Shown: positions 54,667 through 63,712 of the stretch, in pieces
How positions within the stretch are numbered: the first letter of the stretch is position 1
How the letters are laid out: the number at the start of each line of letters is the position of its first letter
DNA from: Rickettsia felis URRWXCal2
GTDB lineage: Bacteria > Pseudomonadota > Alphaproteobacteria > Rickettsiales > Rickettsiaceae
Direction of reading: 5' to 3'
Length of the DNA: 64,000 nucleotides
Assembly: GCA_000012145.1 (NCBI GenBank)
Contig: CP000053.1
Span: forward strand, 310,001 to 374,000
The notes under the pieces: generated by a model
Databases searched by the model: none
Told to the model about the DNA's origin: nothing
Seen by the model: only the letters and a program-made list of their open reading frames with translations
Program-made: the position numbers and the translations under genes

Positions 54667-55790
54667 CCGAAAAGCATTTGTTAGTTAAAGATGGAATGTT
54701 AAGTGCAGAAGAAATAGAATCTATTATTTCAAATTATCTATTGTTAGAGATATTAGCTAGTAGTTATTCCAGGGAAAATAACATAAATGAAGATAGAATT
54801 ATTGAAGCTAGAATTATAGTAAGAAGATTATTTGAAATTGCTCGTAATTATTATGAAGATGATAAGCAAAAAGGCATAAATGAACTTGGAGCAATAAACT
54901 ATACAAAAGCAACTTATCTTCTTAATGAAAATATTCAAAAATCACTTAAACAAAAGCAACTTAGTTTTAAAGATATTGATTACGTAGTTGGTAATGAGTT
55001 AGAGAAGTTATGTGAGTTAATAGCAGGGAATAGTGCAATTCTTACTCTTAATAATGACCAAATACATAGCAGTAATGATTTTTTTGATTTAGCAATATTA
55101 GGTAGATTAGAAGAAACTCTCAAAAAATTATCCGAGGATTTTACGGTAAATGATGAGCGGATAAAATTCTATAGAACACTAACAGAGGAAAATGATAAAA
55201 AATTCTTTTTTGAAAATTGGAAGTTAATAAAATGGTTTTCCGATACCATAACTTATGAGAAACTATTGCAGTTGTTACCTAGTAAAAAATTTTTATTAGA
55301 TCTCTTAAAAGATAAAAATCTATATAAACTAGCAGAAAAAATGACTATTGCTAAAAATGAGTTACTTGAAATGTCACAAGAGGCACAAGAAAATTATTTA
55401 AAAGAAATAAAGATTGAAGATTGTTTAGATGTTCATTTAGACTCTATGAATATAAATACTCTTAGACTTGTTCTAGAATCAAATACGATTCTTACTAATA
55501 TCTCATTCAATTCTGATACTAACGTAATTATAGAAACAGGAAAATCTTTGAATATTGCCGGTCTACTAACTATAGGATCAGGAAGCACTTTAAATATATC
55601 AGGTGAGGGTACACTAACTCTAGGATCAAATATTGTTTCAAAAAATATAATAGAAAATATAAATTATAAAGGAATAACTCCTGAAATTCTTTTAAATAAT
55701 ACTATTGCACTCAATTTAAATTTTACGGAAGAAAATATATATAATAATTCAGATACAATAATATTGGGAAATATTGATTCGGAGATTTAA
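54667..55790 (+). pseudogene. hypothetical protein with N terminus lost to the IS element
   Basis: The open frame formally starts at an ATG inside the IS end (54624). Native sequence begins only at 54667 with EKHLLVKDGMLSAEEIESII. The first about 260 residues are helical. The end (NVIIETGKSLNIAGLLTIGS, GSTLNISGEGTLTLGSNIVS) looks like a beta-solenoid similar to autotransporter passengers. I do not recognise the family. The original 5' end is missing, but the hybrid frame of 388 codons could be expressed from the IS end. Confidence 0.6.
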
Positions 55791-55814
55791 TAAACTCTAT
55801 TTTTATACTCAACT

Positions 55815-55841
55815 AGGATAAGATTTTTTAAATCTTATCCT
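55815..55841 (+). terminator. 12-base perfect stem-loop terminator
   Basis: AGGATAAGATTT, a three-base TTT loop and AAATCTTATCCT form a perfect hairpin, followed by TTCTCGCTTTATTT. It lies 25 bases after the stop of the preceding gene and is the cleanest factor-independent terminator in the window. Confidence 0.75.
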
Positions 55842-55975
55842 TTCTCGCTTTATTTGTAATCTATTATCTATAATTATCAACTCTAAATTTTCTCTTGACT
55901 TCTTTAAGAATTACCATATTCTATGGAAATTACCGCATAATATGATAACAAAATTAATTGAATAAGGATGTAAAT

Positions 55976-57403
55976 ATGCAAAAAATATTGCTTAAAGGCC
56001 CGGATGTAAGTATGAAAAACAAAACTCCTGATATCAAGGAAATAAAAACCTTAGATGAATTACTTTCAGGGCCGGGTGAATATTTTATAAATGCACATGG
56101 ATCAGAGTTTTTCTATAAACCTACTAATTTAGGTTTATGGGGGAAAATTAAATCATATTTTATGCCGGAGCCTTCTTACTTATCAATGAGTATATTTTCT
56201 GATGAAGATACAACTTCTGTGTTAGATATTACACTGCTGAATAAAATACAAAATAATACTACTGAAAATCATTGTAATATTGTTCATATATTTTCTTGTC
56301 ATTCAGGGGCAGCTCAACATCATTTAGATTATGTACAGGGAAATATGGTGTTATGCACTTATAATAAAGCATGTGATGCAAATATTATACTATTAGCTCA
56401 AAATAATTATGATGCTAGAACAAAAAATGACTCTTCACTGATCGAATATATACGTGATAATTTTCATTTATTAGCAGCATCAAATTTTAGTATAAGCTAT
56501 AAATTAGATAATCAAATTCATAATTTTTCTTTAAGTGCCGGTAAAATTAAAAACATGAAAAGCATTGAGGAGTTGCTGGCTTTTTTACATAAAAAATATG
56601 AAGCTTTTGTAAAATTTTATAAAAATATTCATTCGGAATATCATGAATCATATCCCGAAATATTTAATTTAAATATAGAAACAGAACCGAAAGAACTAGC
56701 ACAAGCTGAGTTAATCAGAGTATTTAGCAGAGTTGTAACCTTAGAAACATATAATTTCAATAAATCTTCTCTAGACAAGGTCAAGACTATGTTAAATCAG
56801 AAAGGATTAAATACTGATTTAAGTATAGATAAAGCTATAGAGAAAGGAAATTTTAAATTATTAAGTTGTTTACTTAATTATGGTAATACAAAGATAGCTT
56901 CCTCTAATCTTAATAAAGCAATAGAGAAAGGTGATTTAGCTATTCTAAAAGCCGTGCTTGAACATAGTACTACAAAGATAGAGTCTTATAGTCTTGATAA
57001 AGCAATAGAGAAAGGTGATTTAGCTATTCTGAAAGCCGTACTTGAACATAGTACTACAAAGATAGAGTCTTATAGTCTTGATAAGGCTATAGAGAAAGGT
57101 GATTTAGCTATTCTGAAAGCTGTGCTTGAACATAGTACTACGAAAATAGAGTTCTATAATCTTGATAAAGCAATAGAGAAAGGCGATTTAGATGTTCTAA
57201 AAGCTGTACTTGAGCATCCTACTATAGAGGTAAACAGCTATACTATTTCTACGGCAGAAGAGACGCATAATTTGGAAATTATAGAATTAGTAAAAAATTA
57301 TTCTGCTGTAAATACTATTACGTCTGAAGAAACTACTATAGATACAGCACTTACTGTAGTAGAAGAAGTGCCGGCATTAGGAGAGGGGATAGAGGGAGCA
57401 TAA
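55976..57403 (+). CDS. putative caspase-like cysteine protease with ankyrin-like tandem repeats
   Basis: The ATG at 55976 follows AATAAGGATGT and gives 475 residues; the TTG at 55958 is less likely. The N-terminal part has a strand ending in His-Gly (GEYFINAHGSEF, His41) and a second strand ending in Cys-His-Ser-Gly (NIVHIFSCHSGAAQ, Cys108). This spacing and context is that of caspase/clostripain-fold peptidases. Residues about 312-420 contain four 28-residue repeats (LDKAIEKGDLAILKAVLEHS...), ankyrin-like helical pairs. No signal peptide is seen. An effector role is inferred; the protease call is tentative. Confidence 0.55.
   Translation: MQKILLKGPDVSMKNKTPDIKEIKTLDELLSGPGEYFINAHGSEFFYKPTNLGLWGKIKSYFMPEPSYLSMSIFSDEDTTSVLDITLLNKIQNNTTENHCNIVHIFSCHSGAAQHHLDYVQGNMVLCTYNKACDANIILLAQNNYDARTKNDSSLIEYIRDNFHLLAASNFSISYKLDNQIHNFSLSAGKIKNMKSIEELLAFLHKKYEAFVKFYKNIHSEYHESYPEIFNLNIETEPKELAQAELIRVFSRVVTLETYNFNKSSLDKVKTMLNQKGLNTDLSIDKAIEKGNFKLLSCLLNYGNTKIASSNLNKAIEKGDLAILKAVLEHSTTKIESYSLDKAIEKGDLAILKAVLEHSTTKIESYSLDKAIEKGDLAILKAVLEHSTTKIEFYNLDKAIEKGDLDVLKAVLEHPTIEVNSYTISTAEETHNLEIIELVKNYSAVNTITSEETTIDTALTVVEEVPALGEGIEGA
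56909..57244 (+). repeat. 84-base tandem repeat, four units
   Basis: Units begin at 56909, 56993, 57077 and 57161, each 84 bases, encoding L-DKAIEKGDLAILKAVLEH plus a variable linker. The middle two are nearly identical at DNA level, pointing to recent duplication within the gene. Confidence 0.85.
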
Positions 57404-57482
57404 GTAATAAAATTCAATATTATTCTCGTGAAAGGCTTGTTTGCATGGCTTGCTTTATGTCATTCCCGCGTGGATACCTAGT

Positions 57483-57603
57483 CGTCATTGCGAGGAGCGA
57501 AGCTTTGCTGCAATCCAGAAAAAATAATAAAAAAATTCTGTAAATCAGAATTTTTTACTGGATTGCTTCGTCGAATTACTACGTAATTCTTCTCGTAATG
57601 ACG
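57483..57603. repeat. GTCATTGCGAGG-family palindromic repeat
   Basis: CGTCATTGCGAGGAGCGAAG opens and TTCTCGTAATGACG closes it. The middle CAGAAAAAATAATAAAAAAA is paired with the central TTTTTTACTGGATTG part. Confidence 0.85.
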
Positions 57604-57652
57604 GAAAAGCAGGTCCACGCAACAATGCCCACTCGCAATAACGATTTTTGAG

Positions 57653-57691
57653 CCATGCAACAAAGCCGCGACTAAAGGCTTTGTTGCATGG
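57653..57691. repeat. perfect 15-base hairpin
   Basis: CCATGCAACAAAGCC, a nine-base loop and GGCTTTGTTGCATGG. The arm sequence TTGTTGCATGG recurs at 46276, 49575, 60057 and elsewhere, so it is the end motif of a dispersed repeat. Confidence 0.8.
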
Positions 57692-57898
57692 ATCAATTTC
57701 GCTTCTGTCCATCCCGCGAGCTTGTAGCGGGATCCAGTTAAAAATACTAAAATTATTAATATTTTTATTGTTTTTTGGATACCATGGTCAAGTCACGGTA
57801 TGACACCGAACGGATTTTTCGGTTCACGCGGGTAATACCTCCTCGCAATGACGGAAAAACCGCTCCACGTAGGGCGATGTTAAGCCATTCAATAAAAT

Positions 57899-58255
57899 CT
57901 AAATATTTCTTAGAATTATTTTACTTAATTCACAATTCAAGTGTGAGAAGTTTATCTCTTCAAATCCTTTTCTTGGAATAATAATCATTGCGAATTTTAT
58001 AGCTTTAAGCTTAGAATCACTAACAATAATTCTAATTAAATGTCTTATACGTCTTTTAATTTTATTGCGAACCACAGCTTTTTTATTTAGCTTTCTGCTA
58101 ACTTTGATCCCTAAAAAGGTATTATATTTTGATTCAAGGAAGATTTTTGGAAGTTTTTTGGCTATTACCAAAATAAAATATCTCTCATGGAACTTCTTTC
58201 CAAGCTTATTTATAAGCTCAAATTCTTTTTGATTTTTTAAAGAGGTAATAGACAA
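57899..58255 (-). CDS. rnpA: ribonuclease P protein component
   Basis: It assists the RNase P RNA in maturing tRNA 5' ends. The 118-residue basic product has the RNR signature [20 protein letters not shown] and a typical beta-strand pattern. It lies 19 bases downstream of rpmH on the minus strand, the canonical rpmH-rnpA arrangement. Confidence 0.94.
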   Translation of the reverse strand: MSITSLKNQKEFELINKLGKKFHERYFILVIAKKLPKIFLESKYNTFLGIKVSRKLNKKAVVRNKIKRRIRHLIRIIVSDSKLKAIKFAMIIIPRKGFEEINFSHLNCELSKIILRNI

Positions 58256-58274
58256 TTTGATAAGTCAGATTATT

Positions 58275-58409
58275 TTAAGCAGATAATTTATGTCTACCTT
58301 TAGCACGACGTTTTCTTAAGATTGCTCTTCCGGTTGGAGTAGCCATTCTAGATCTAAAACCATGTCTTCTTTTTCTAACTAAATTGCTAGGTTGAAATGT
58401 ACGTTTCAT
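58275..58409 (-). CDS. rpmH: 50S ribosomal protein L34
   Basis: The 44-residue product starts [20 protein letters not shown] and ends [13 protein letters not shown], unmistakably L34. It is too short for many gene finders. The ATG is at 58407-58409 on the minus strand, and it is followed by rnpA. Confidence 0.96.
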   Translation of the reverse strand: MKRTFQPSNLVRKRRHGFRSRMATPTGRAILRKRRAKGRHKLSA

Positions 58410-58453
58410 AATATTTATACCGAACGAAAATTAATTACTTGTAACAAAATAAA

Positions 58454-58547
58454 TGTCATTGCGAGGAAAAACTGTAAGTTTTGACGAAGCAATCGCAGGG
58501 ACTATTTCATGAGATTGCCACGCTTCTTTCAGTCGCTCGCAATGACG
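58454..58547. repeat. GTCATTGCGAGG-family palindromic repeat
   Basis: TGTCATTGCGAGGAAAAACT and GCTCGCAATGACG are the inverted ends. It lies between the divergently placed gene ends of rplT and the start region of rpmH, i.e. within or near the rpmH promoter. Confidence 0.85.
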
Positions 58548-58561
58548 TTTACTATTTATAC

Positions 58562-58915
58562 TTAAATATGTGCTTTTGCTTGCTCTATGATACTTGCGAA
58601 TCCATCACTGTTATTGACGGCAAGTTCTGCAAGTACTTTACGATCTATATCGATTTCTGCTTTTTTAAGAGCTCCCATAAATTGAGAGTAAACAAGCCCA
58701 TGCTCTCTTACTGCTGCATTTATTCTTTGAATCCATAAGCCTCTGAAATCACGCTTACGATTTCTACGGTCTCTGTAAGCATATTGAAGGGCTTTTTCTA
58801 CTTTTTCAATAGCTACTCTAAAACAGCTATTAGCTCTACCTCTATAGCCTTTAGCTAATTTGAGGATTTTTTTATGTCGATTTTTGGAAATTTTTCCTGA
58901 TTTTGCACGTGTCAT
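58562..58915 (-). CDS. rplT: 50S ribosomal protein L20
   Basis: L20 is essential for early large-subunit assembly. The 117-residue product has the very basic N terminus [20 protein letters not shown] and the globular end [18 protein letters not shown]. It is 20 bases downstream of rpmI. infC, which often precedes rpmI, is not present in this window. Confidence 0.96.
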   Translation of the reverse strand: MTRAKSGKISKNRHKKILKLAKGYRGRANSCFRVAIEKVEKALQYAYRDRRNRKRDFRGLWIQRINAAVREHGLVYSQFMGALKKAEIDIDRKVLAELAVNNSDGFASIIEQAKAHI

Positions 58916-58935
58916 TGCTGTAGCTCCTAATTAAA

Positions 58936-59142
58936 TTAATTTATACCGTACGGTAGAAAATATTTTTTAATATTATATCCGTCTTGAGGACAAAGTATTG
59001 TAGTTCCTCTAAGGTTACGGATTTGAGCTTTAGTACGACGACGCATAAAATGTTTTTTACCTGCTTGGGATGCGATAACCTTACCGCTAGCAGTAAGTTT
59101 AAAACGCTTTTTTACAGCGGATTTTGTTTTTAATTTAGGCAT
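58936..59142 (-). CDS. rpmI: 50S ribosomal protein L35
   Basis: The 68-residue product begins [20 protein letters not shown] and includes [20 protein letters not shown], the L35 pattern. AAGGAATAAT upstream of the ATG on the minus strand is the ribosome binding site. It forms an operon with rplT. Confidence 0.96.
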   Translation of the reverse strand: MPKLKTKSAVKKRFKLTASGKVIASQAGKKHFMRRRTKAQIRNLRGTTILCPQDGYNIKKYFLPYGIN

Positions 59143-59283
59143 GATTATTCCTTTAAATTGGTATTTACTAGATTTAAACTGTAATTAGGCATACCAAAGC
59201 CACGTACAGATAGAAAACTAGATAATAGTTTTTTTTATTAATTATTGCAAGACTTATTTTGATTGTGAGGCTTATTTAAGTAT

Positions 59284-59312
59284 TTAGACTATATTGTTAT
59301 TTATGCTATAAT
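59284..59312 (+). promoter_or_regulatory. candidate promoter of queE
   Basis: TTAGAC (59284-59289), a 17-base spacer and a perfect TATAAT (59307-59312) lie 31 bases before the queE start. Confidence 0.55.
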
Positions 59313-59343
59313 AGCCATCATTAATGTTTTTAGTTGCAAAATA

Positions 59344-60021
59344 ATGTTCGGACAAAATCCTAAAAGAAGCATATTAAACGGTGACGGTACTAAGTTAGAG
59401 GTGCAGTCTATTTTTAAGACTATACAAGGTGAGGGTATTTTTGTAGGTTGCCCTGCGATTTTTATTAGGCTTGGAGGGTGTAATCTTGCTTGTAATTTTT
59501 GCGATACTGAGTTTGAAGATTTTAAGTTAGTAGATATAGCTGAGATTTTAAATAAAGTAGAAAGTTTGGCATTAAATTCTAAAAATGAAAAATCAATTAA
59601 TTTAGTAGTAATAACCGGCGGGGAGCCTATGCGTCAACCGATAGAATTATTATGTCAGAAGTTATTAGACCAAGATTTTAAAATTCAAATAGAGACTAAC
59701 GGTACGTTATATCGCTCTTTGCCGAATGAAGTGTCTATAATTTGTTCGCCGAAAGCAGGTAAAAACGGTTATAGTAAAATAAGAGAAGATTTATTGCCTA
59801 AAATTAGTGCGGTGAAATTTATCATTGCTAAAAATATTTTAGAATATAGTCTCATACCGGAAGTAGGGCAAACCTCTTATAATATACCAGTTTTTGTTCA
59901 GCCTATGGATCAAAACGACCAAAGTCTTAATGATGAAAATAATGAGTTAGCAGTAAAATTAGCACTAGAAAGCGGTGCTAGGTTGTCGTTGCAGACTCAT
60001 AAATTTTTAGGTATTGAGTAA
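59344..60021 (+). CDS. queE: 7-carboxy-7-deazaguanine synthase QueE
   Basis: QueE is a radical SAM enzyme of queuosine precursor synthesis. The 225-residue product has the cluster motif CNLACNFC (Cys46, Cys50, Cys53; CxxxCxxC) after IQGEGIFVGCPAIFIRLGG, and a SAM-binding VVITGGEPMRQP. With queA 19 kb away this shows that queuosine biosynthesis is at least partly retained. Confidence 0.93.
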   Translation: MFGQNPKRSILNGDGTKLEVQSIFKTIQGEGIFVGCPAIFIRLGGCNLACNFCDTEFEDFKLVDIAEILNKVESLALNSKNEKSINLVVITGGEPMRQPIELLCQKLLDQDFKIQIETNGTLYRSLPNEVSIICSPKAGKNGYSKIREDLLPKISAVKFIIAKNILEYSLIPEVGQTSYNIPVFVQPMDQNDQSLNDENNELAVKLALESGARLSLQTHKFLGIE

Positions 60022-60433
60022 ATATTGTCAAGTCACTTGTCATTCTCAGCGGCATTGTTGCATGGCTCAAAAACCCGCTCAGTGTCATACCGTGGCTTGT
60101 CCACGGTATCCAGTAAAACAACCAAAAATACTAAAATTATTAGTATTTTTAACTGGATCCCGTGAATAAATCACGAGATGACAAAGGCGAGGTCGAGCCA
60201 TGCAACAACGCCGCTAAAAGCGGGAATCTAGTAAGACATATAAAAAATTTATTTTTTATATGTTTGTTTTATCAAATATATAATTTTTACCAATATTAAG
60301 GCTATTTTTCTGGATTCCCGCTTCCGCGGGAATGACATCGAAGCGTTAAGCCATCACAGATATTCTAAAAATACTTGAATTTTATATTAATTGAAGCTAT
60401 TATAATCTTTTTTAAGTTTAAAGTGTTGAAATA
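60022..60433. other. 412-base intergenic repeat cluster
   Basis: Two repeats follow each other: the palindrome at 60049-60214 and a second, less perfect element at about 60215-60345 that ends in GGATTCCCGCTTCCGCGGGA and ATGACATCG. No gene is visible. Confidence 0.7.
60049..60214. repeat. palindromic repeat with 20-base arms
   Basis: The left arm GCGGCATTGTTGCATGGCTC and the right arm GAGCCATGCAACAACGCCGC differ at a single pair. Inside are CATACCGTGGCTTGTCCACG and ACTGGATCCCGTGAATAAAT. This is a near-perfect mobile palindrome. Confidence 0.85.
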
Positions 60434-61045
60434 ATGAGTGAAATATTAGAACTTGAAGCGAAATCCCGCACGGAATTCGGTACGGGAGCGTCAAGAGCAT
60501 TAAGAAGAGAAGGGCGTGTTCCGGCTATTATTTACGGAGCGGGTAAAACCCCTGTTAGTATTTCTTTGGAAGAAAAGGAAATAACTAAATATTATAGAAA
60601 GCCGGCGTTTATCTCTCAGTTAATTAATCTAACGATCGATAAGAAAAAATATAAAGTACTACCGAAAGCTGTGGAATTACATCCCGTTACGGATATAGTA
60701 CGCCATGTTGATTTTGTCTTTTTAGAAGAGAAAACTCAAAAAATGGAAGTACCTGTAGTATATGAAGGGAAAGAAAGAGCTTTAGGCGTTAAAAGAGGCG
60801 GATACTTCAATATAGTAAAAAGAAGAGTTACTTTATTATGTGATGTTAATAACATCCCAAGAAACGTAACTATCGATGTTACTAATATGCCTATTGCTAC
60901 TTCGCTAAAATCTTCAAAAATAGAATTACCGAAAGGATGCAGTTTTACTACTAAAAAAGAATTTGTTCTTGCAACTATTATAGGACGTAGAGGAGCAAAA
61001 ACTGAAGCTGAAGGTGAACAACAAGCCGCTGAAGCAGGGAAGTAA
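60434..61045 (+). CDS. rplY: 50S ribosomal protein L25 (general stress protein Ctc type)
   Basis: L25/TL5 binds 5S rRNA. The 203-residue product has the N-terminal domain [20 protein letters not shown] followed by [12 protein letters not shown] and the C-terminal Ctc-like domain ([20 protein letters not shown]). It ends in an Ala/Glu-rich tail. The gene precedes pth, a common pairing (rplY-pth). Confidence 0.95.
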
Positions 61046-61113
61046 GATAATTCTCACGATAAGGACTTGCTTAGATACTTAAATCGTCATTGTGAGCGGG
61101 CAAGATACCAAAA

Positions 61114-61217
61114 CAGTCATTGCGAGGAGCGGAACATTGTTGCAATCTCATGAAATAATAACAAACTCCTGAGATTGCGGACGTACAAATTACTATGTAA
61201 TTCTCTTCGCAATGACG
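61114..61217. repeat. GTCATTGCGAGG-family palindromic repeat
   Basis: CAGTCATTGCGAGGAGCGGA opens and TCTTCGCAATGACG closes it. A second, truncated left arm (CGTCATTGTGAGCGGGC) lies just before at 61085. It separates rplY and pth. Confidence 0.85.
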
Positions 61218-61328
61218 AAAAACCAATCCATGCAGGTAATGCTGAGCTAAGGATGACATTATTCTATACTTCTTCCATATTAATATTTCTTCAAAAATTT
61301 TCCATTACTATTTATTAGGTAAATTATT

Positions 61329-61886
61329 ATGATTCTTGTTATTGGTCTTGGTAATCCAGGAAAAGAGTATCAATATACGAGGCATAATATCGGCTTTATT
61401 GCTATAGAGAAAATAGCAAACCAATATAATTCATCATTTAGTATAAAGAAAAAATTCAATTGTGAGATTGCTGAAACTATTAGTGATGGACAAAAGATAA
61501 TTTTTATCAAGCCCACTACTTACATGAATTTATCCGGTAAGTCAGTGATATCGGTGAAAACATATTATAATATCCAGTCCGCAAAAATCTTTGTTATTCA
61601 TGATGATATTGATTTAGAAACAGGTAGAATAAAATTTAAAACGGGTGGCGGTAATGGCGGGCATAACGGTTTAAAATCAATTGACGGTGTTATAGGCAAT
61701 AATTATAATCGCATTAGGGTTGGGGTAGGTAGACCGCAAAATAATCAGGATGTAGCAGATTATGTACTTAATAATTTCTTGAAATCCGAGTATGAAACAG
61801 CGTTGCAAGCTATAGATAGAATAGCTAATAATTTTGATTTAATATTAGAGAATAAGTTAGAAGAATTTAAGAATAAGATTGTATAA
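61329..61886 (+). CDS. pth: peptidyl-tRNA hydrolase
   Basis: Pth recycles peptidyl-tRNA by cleaving the ester bond. The 185-residue product begins MILVIGLGNPGKEYQYTRHN with the catalytic His19. It contains FIKPTTYMNLSGKSV and HDDIDLETGRIKFKTGGGNG then GHNGLKSI, all Pth signatures. Confidence 0.96.
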   Translation: MILVIGLGNPGKEYQYTRHNIGFIAIEKIANQYNSSFSIKKKFNCEIAETISDGQKIIFIKPTTYMNLSGKSVISVKTYYNIQSAKIFVIHDDIDLETGRIKFKTGGGNGGHNGLKSIDGVIGNNYNRIRVGVGRPQNNQDVADYVLNNFLKSEYETALQAIDRIANNFDLILENKLEEFKNKIV

Positions 61887-61890
61887 AAAT

Positions 61891-61984
61891 CGTCATTGCG
61901 AGGAGCGAAGCGACGTGGCAATCTCGTACCAAAGTCCTGAGATTGCTCCGCCCTTATTACTTTGTAATTCTTCTCGCAATGACG
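61891..61984. repeat. GTCATTGCGAGG-family palindromic repeat
   Basis: CGTCATTGCGAGGAGCGAAG opens five bases after the pth stop and TTCTCGCAATGACG closes it, 34 bases before the next start codon. Confidence 0.88.
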
Positions 61985-62018
61985 GGAAAACGATATTAAA
62001 ACTAAACAGAAAAAATTT

Positions 62019-62447
62019 ATGACACAAGATTTTGAAATTGTTTATGCCGAAGAAATGGATAAAACTCATAGAACTATAATTATTGAGGCTTTGAACAAAG
62101 ATGCTAGAGAAAAAAAGGGGTTAGTAGGAGATATTGAATCTTTTTCATTTTCTTGTTTAGATCAGGATAAAAATTTTGTTGCAGGAATTAGCGGTATGAG
62201 TTCTTGGGGAGGGTTTTATATTGATTCACTTTTTGTTAATGAAAATATAAGAAACCAAAATTACGGTACTTTACTAATGCAGAAAGCTGAGGATTTAGCA
62301 CGTGAACGAGACTGTAATTTTATTCATCTTGTTACTATGGACTTCCAAGCAAAACCATTTTATGAGAAACTTGGGTATAAAATTGAATTTGCTATGCACG
62401 GTTACGAAAAAGACTCTATAATGTATTATTTAAGGAAAGATTTATGA
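62019..62447 (+). CDS. GNAT-family N-acetyltransferase
   Basis: The 142-residue product has the GNAT fold: a central FYIDSLFVNENIRNQNYGTL with the acetyl-CoA loop in R/Q-x-x-x-G-x form, followed by LMQKAEDLARERDCNFIHLV and a final FYEKLGYKIEFAMHGYEKDS. The substrate is unknown. The stop overlaps the ychF start by four bases. Confidence 0.88.
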   Translation: MTQDFEIVYAEEMDKTHRTIIIEALNKDAREKKGLVGDIESFSFSCLDQDKNFVAGISGMSSWGGFYIDSLFVNENIRNQNYGTLLMQKAEDLARERDCNFIHLVTMDFQAKPFYEKLGYKIEFAMHGYEKDSIMYYLRKDL

Positions 62448-63541
62448 CACTAAAACTAGGAATTGTTGGGTTGCCGAATGTCGGTAAGTCAACGTTATTT
62501 AATGCCTTAACGGCAAGTCAGCTAGCTGATGCTGCTAATTATCCGTTTTGTACTATTGAGCCTAATAGCAGTAAAGTTTTAGTACCGGATGAGCGTTTGC
62601 AACGACTCGCAAATTTAGCAGGAAGCGGAAAAATTATTCCGTCTTATATTGAATTTGTCGATATTGCAGGGCTTGTTAAAGGTGCAAGTAAAGGGGAGGG
62701 GCTTGGTAATAAGTTCTTATCTCATATCAGGGAAGTCGATGCAATATTGCATGTACTGCGTTGCTTTGAAGATGAGGATATAACGCACGTACATAATAAA
62801 GTCGACCCAATTCACGACCTTGAGGTTATTGAAACAGAGTTAATACTTGCTGATATAGAATCGGTCGAAAAGCGACTCGCTACAAGTGAAAAACGCTTGA
62901 AGTCAGGTGATAAAACAATGGCAGAGCAGATAGAATTGTTAAAAGAGGTTTATAAAGTGCTAGCTGACGGTAAACCTGCAAGAGTGTTAAATGAAGCTTT
63001 AGGAGCTGATAATTTAAAACAATTGCAGTTAATTACTTCTAAGCCCGTTTTATATATATGTAACGTACTTGAAAAAGATGCTGCTATAGGTAATGAATTT
63101 ACTAAATTAGTAGCGGAAAGAGCAAAGAAAGAAAATGCTAAAAGCGTCGTAATTTCTTCAAAAATAGAAGCTGAGATTGCTTTACTTGAAAGCATGGAAG
63201 AAAAAGAAGAGTTTTTAAAATTTATAGGTTTAGAGGAAACGGGGCTTAGTAAAGTGATTAAAGAGGGGTATAATCTCTTAAACCTTAAAAGCTTCTTTAC
63301 CATAGGTCCTAAAGAAGCCCATAGTTGGACTTTTAAAGACGGCACGCTTGCACCAAGTGCTGCCGGTATTATTCATACCGATTTTGAAAAAGGCTTTATT
63401 AGAGCAGAAGTTATCGGCTATGAAGATTATATAAACCTTGGTAGTGAAGCAAAAGCCAAAGAAGTAGGCAAAATGCGTTTAGAAGGTAAAGAATATAAAA
63501 TGCAGGATGGAGATATAGTACATTTTAGGTTTAATGTATAG
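62444..63541 (+). CDS. ychF: ribosome-binding ATPase YchF/OLA1
   Basis: YchF is an OBG-family P-loop protein that prefers ATP and binds ribosomes. The 365-residue product has G1 GIVGLPNVGKSTLFNALTAS (7-26), G3 DIAGLVKGASKGEGLGNKFL, an inserted coiled-coil and the C-terminal TGS-like domain (SFFTIGPKEAHSWTFKDGTL). Translationally coupled with the GNAT gene by ATGA. Confidence 0.96.
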   Translation: MTLKLGIVGLPNVGKSTLFNALTASQLADAANYPFCTIEPNSSKVLVPDERLQRLANLAGSGKIIPSYIEFVDIAGLVKGASKGEGLGNKFLSHIREVDAILHVLRCFEDEDITHVHNKVDPIHDLEVIETELILADIESVEKRLATSEKRLKSGDKTMAEQIELLKEVYKVLADGKPARVLNEALGADNLKQLQLITSKPVLYICNVLEKDAAIGNEFTKLVAERAKKENAKSVVISSKIEAEIALLESMEEKEEFLKFIGLEETGLSKVIKEGYNLLNLKSFFTIGPKEAHSWTFKDGTLAPSAAGIIHTDFEKGFIRAEVIGYEDYINLGSEAKAKEVGKMRLEGKEYKMQDGDIVHFRFNV

Positions 63542-63574
63542 CTACTATGGGCATTGCTAGCTAAAAGCGGATAT

Positions 63575-63677
63575 CGTCATTGCGAGGAGCGAAGCGACGT
63601 GGCAATCTAGAAAAAATAATCTATACATCAGAATTTTTTACTGGATTGCCGAGCTCCCTACGGTCGCTCGCAATGAA
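63575..63677. repeat. GTCATTGCGAGG-family palindromic repeat
   Basis: CGTCATTGCGAGGAGCGAAG opens and CGCTCGCAATGA closes it, with CTGGATTGCCGAGCTCCC inside. It lies between ychF and the MNT gene. Confidence 0.85.
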
Positions 63678-63712
63678 GGAAAAATACTTAAAATACCGAA
63701 AAAAGTAATATT

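Larger units (their letters stand above)
57404..57898. other. 495-base intergenic repeat cluster
   Basis: Contains the repeat at 57483-57603, a 15-base hairpin at 57653-57691, and a further dispersed repeat segment at about 57700-57880 (GGGATCCAGTTAAAAATACT, compare 9860-9900 and 60100-60170). Short open frames in it are repeat-derived. Confidence 0.7.

Noticed and set aside
57478..57981. Short open frames on both strands between the caspase-like gene and rnpA
   Set aside because: All are built from palindromic repeat sequence.
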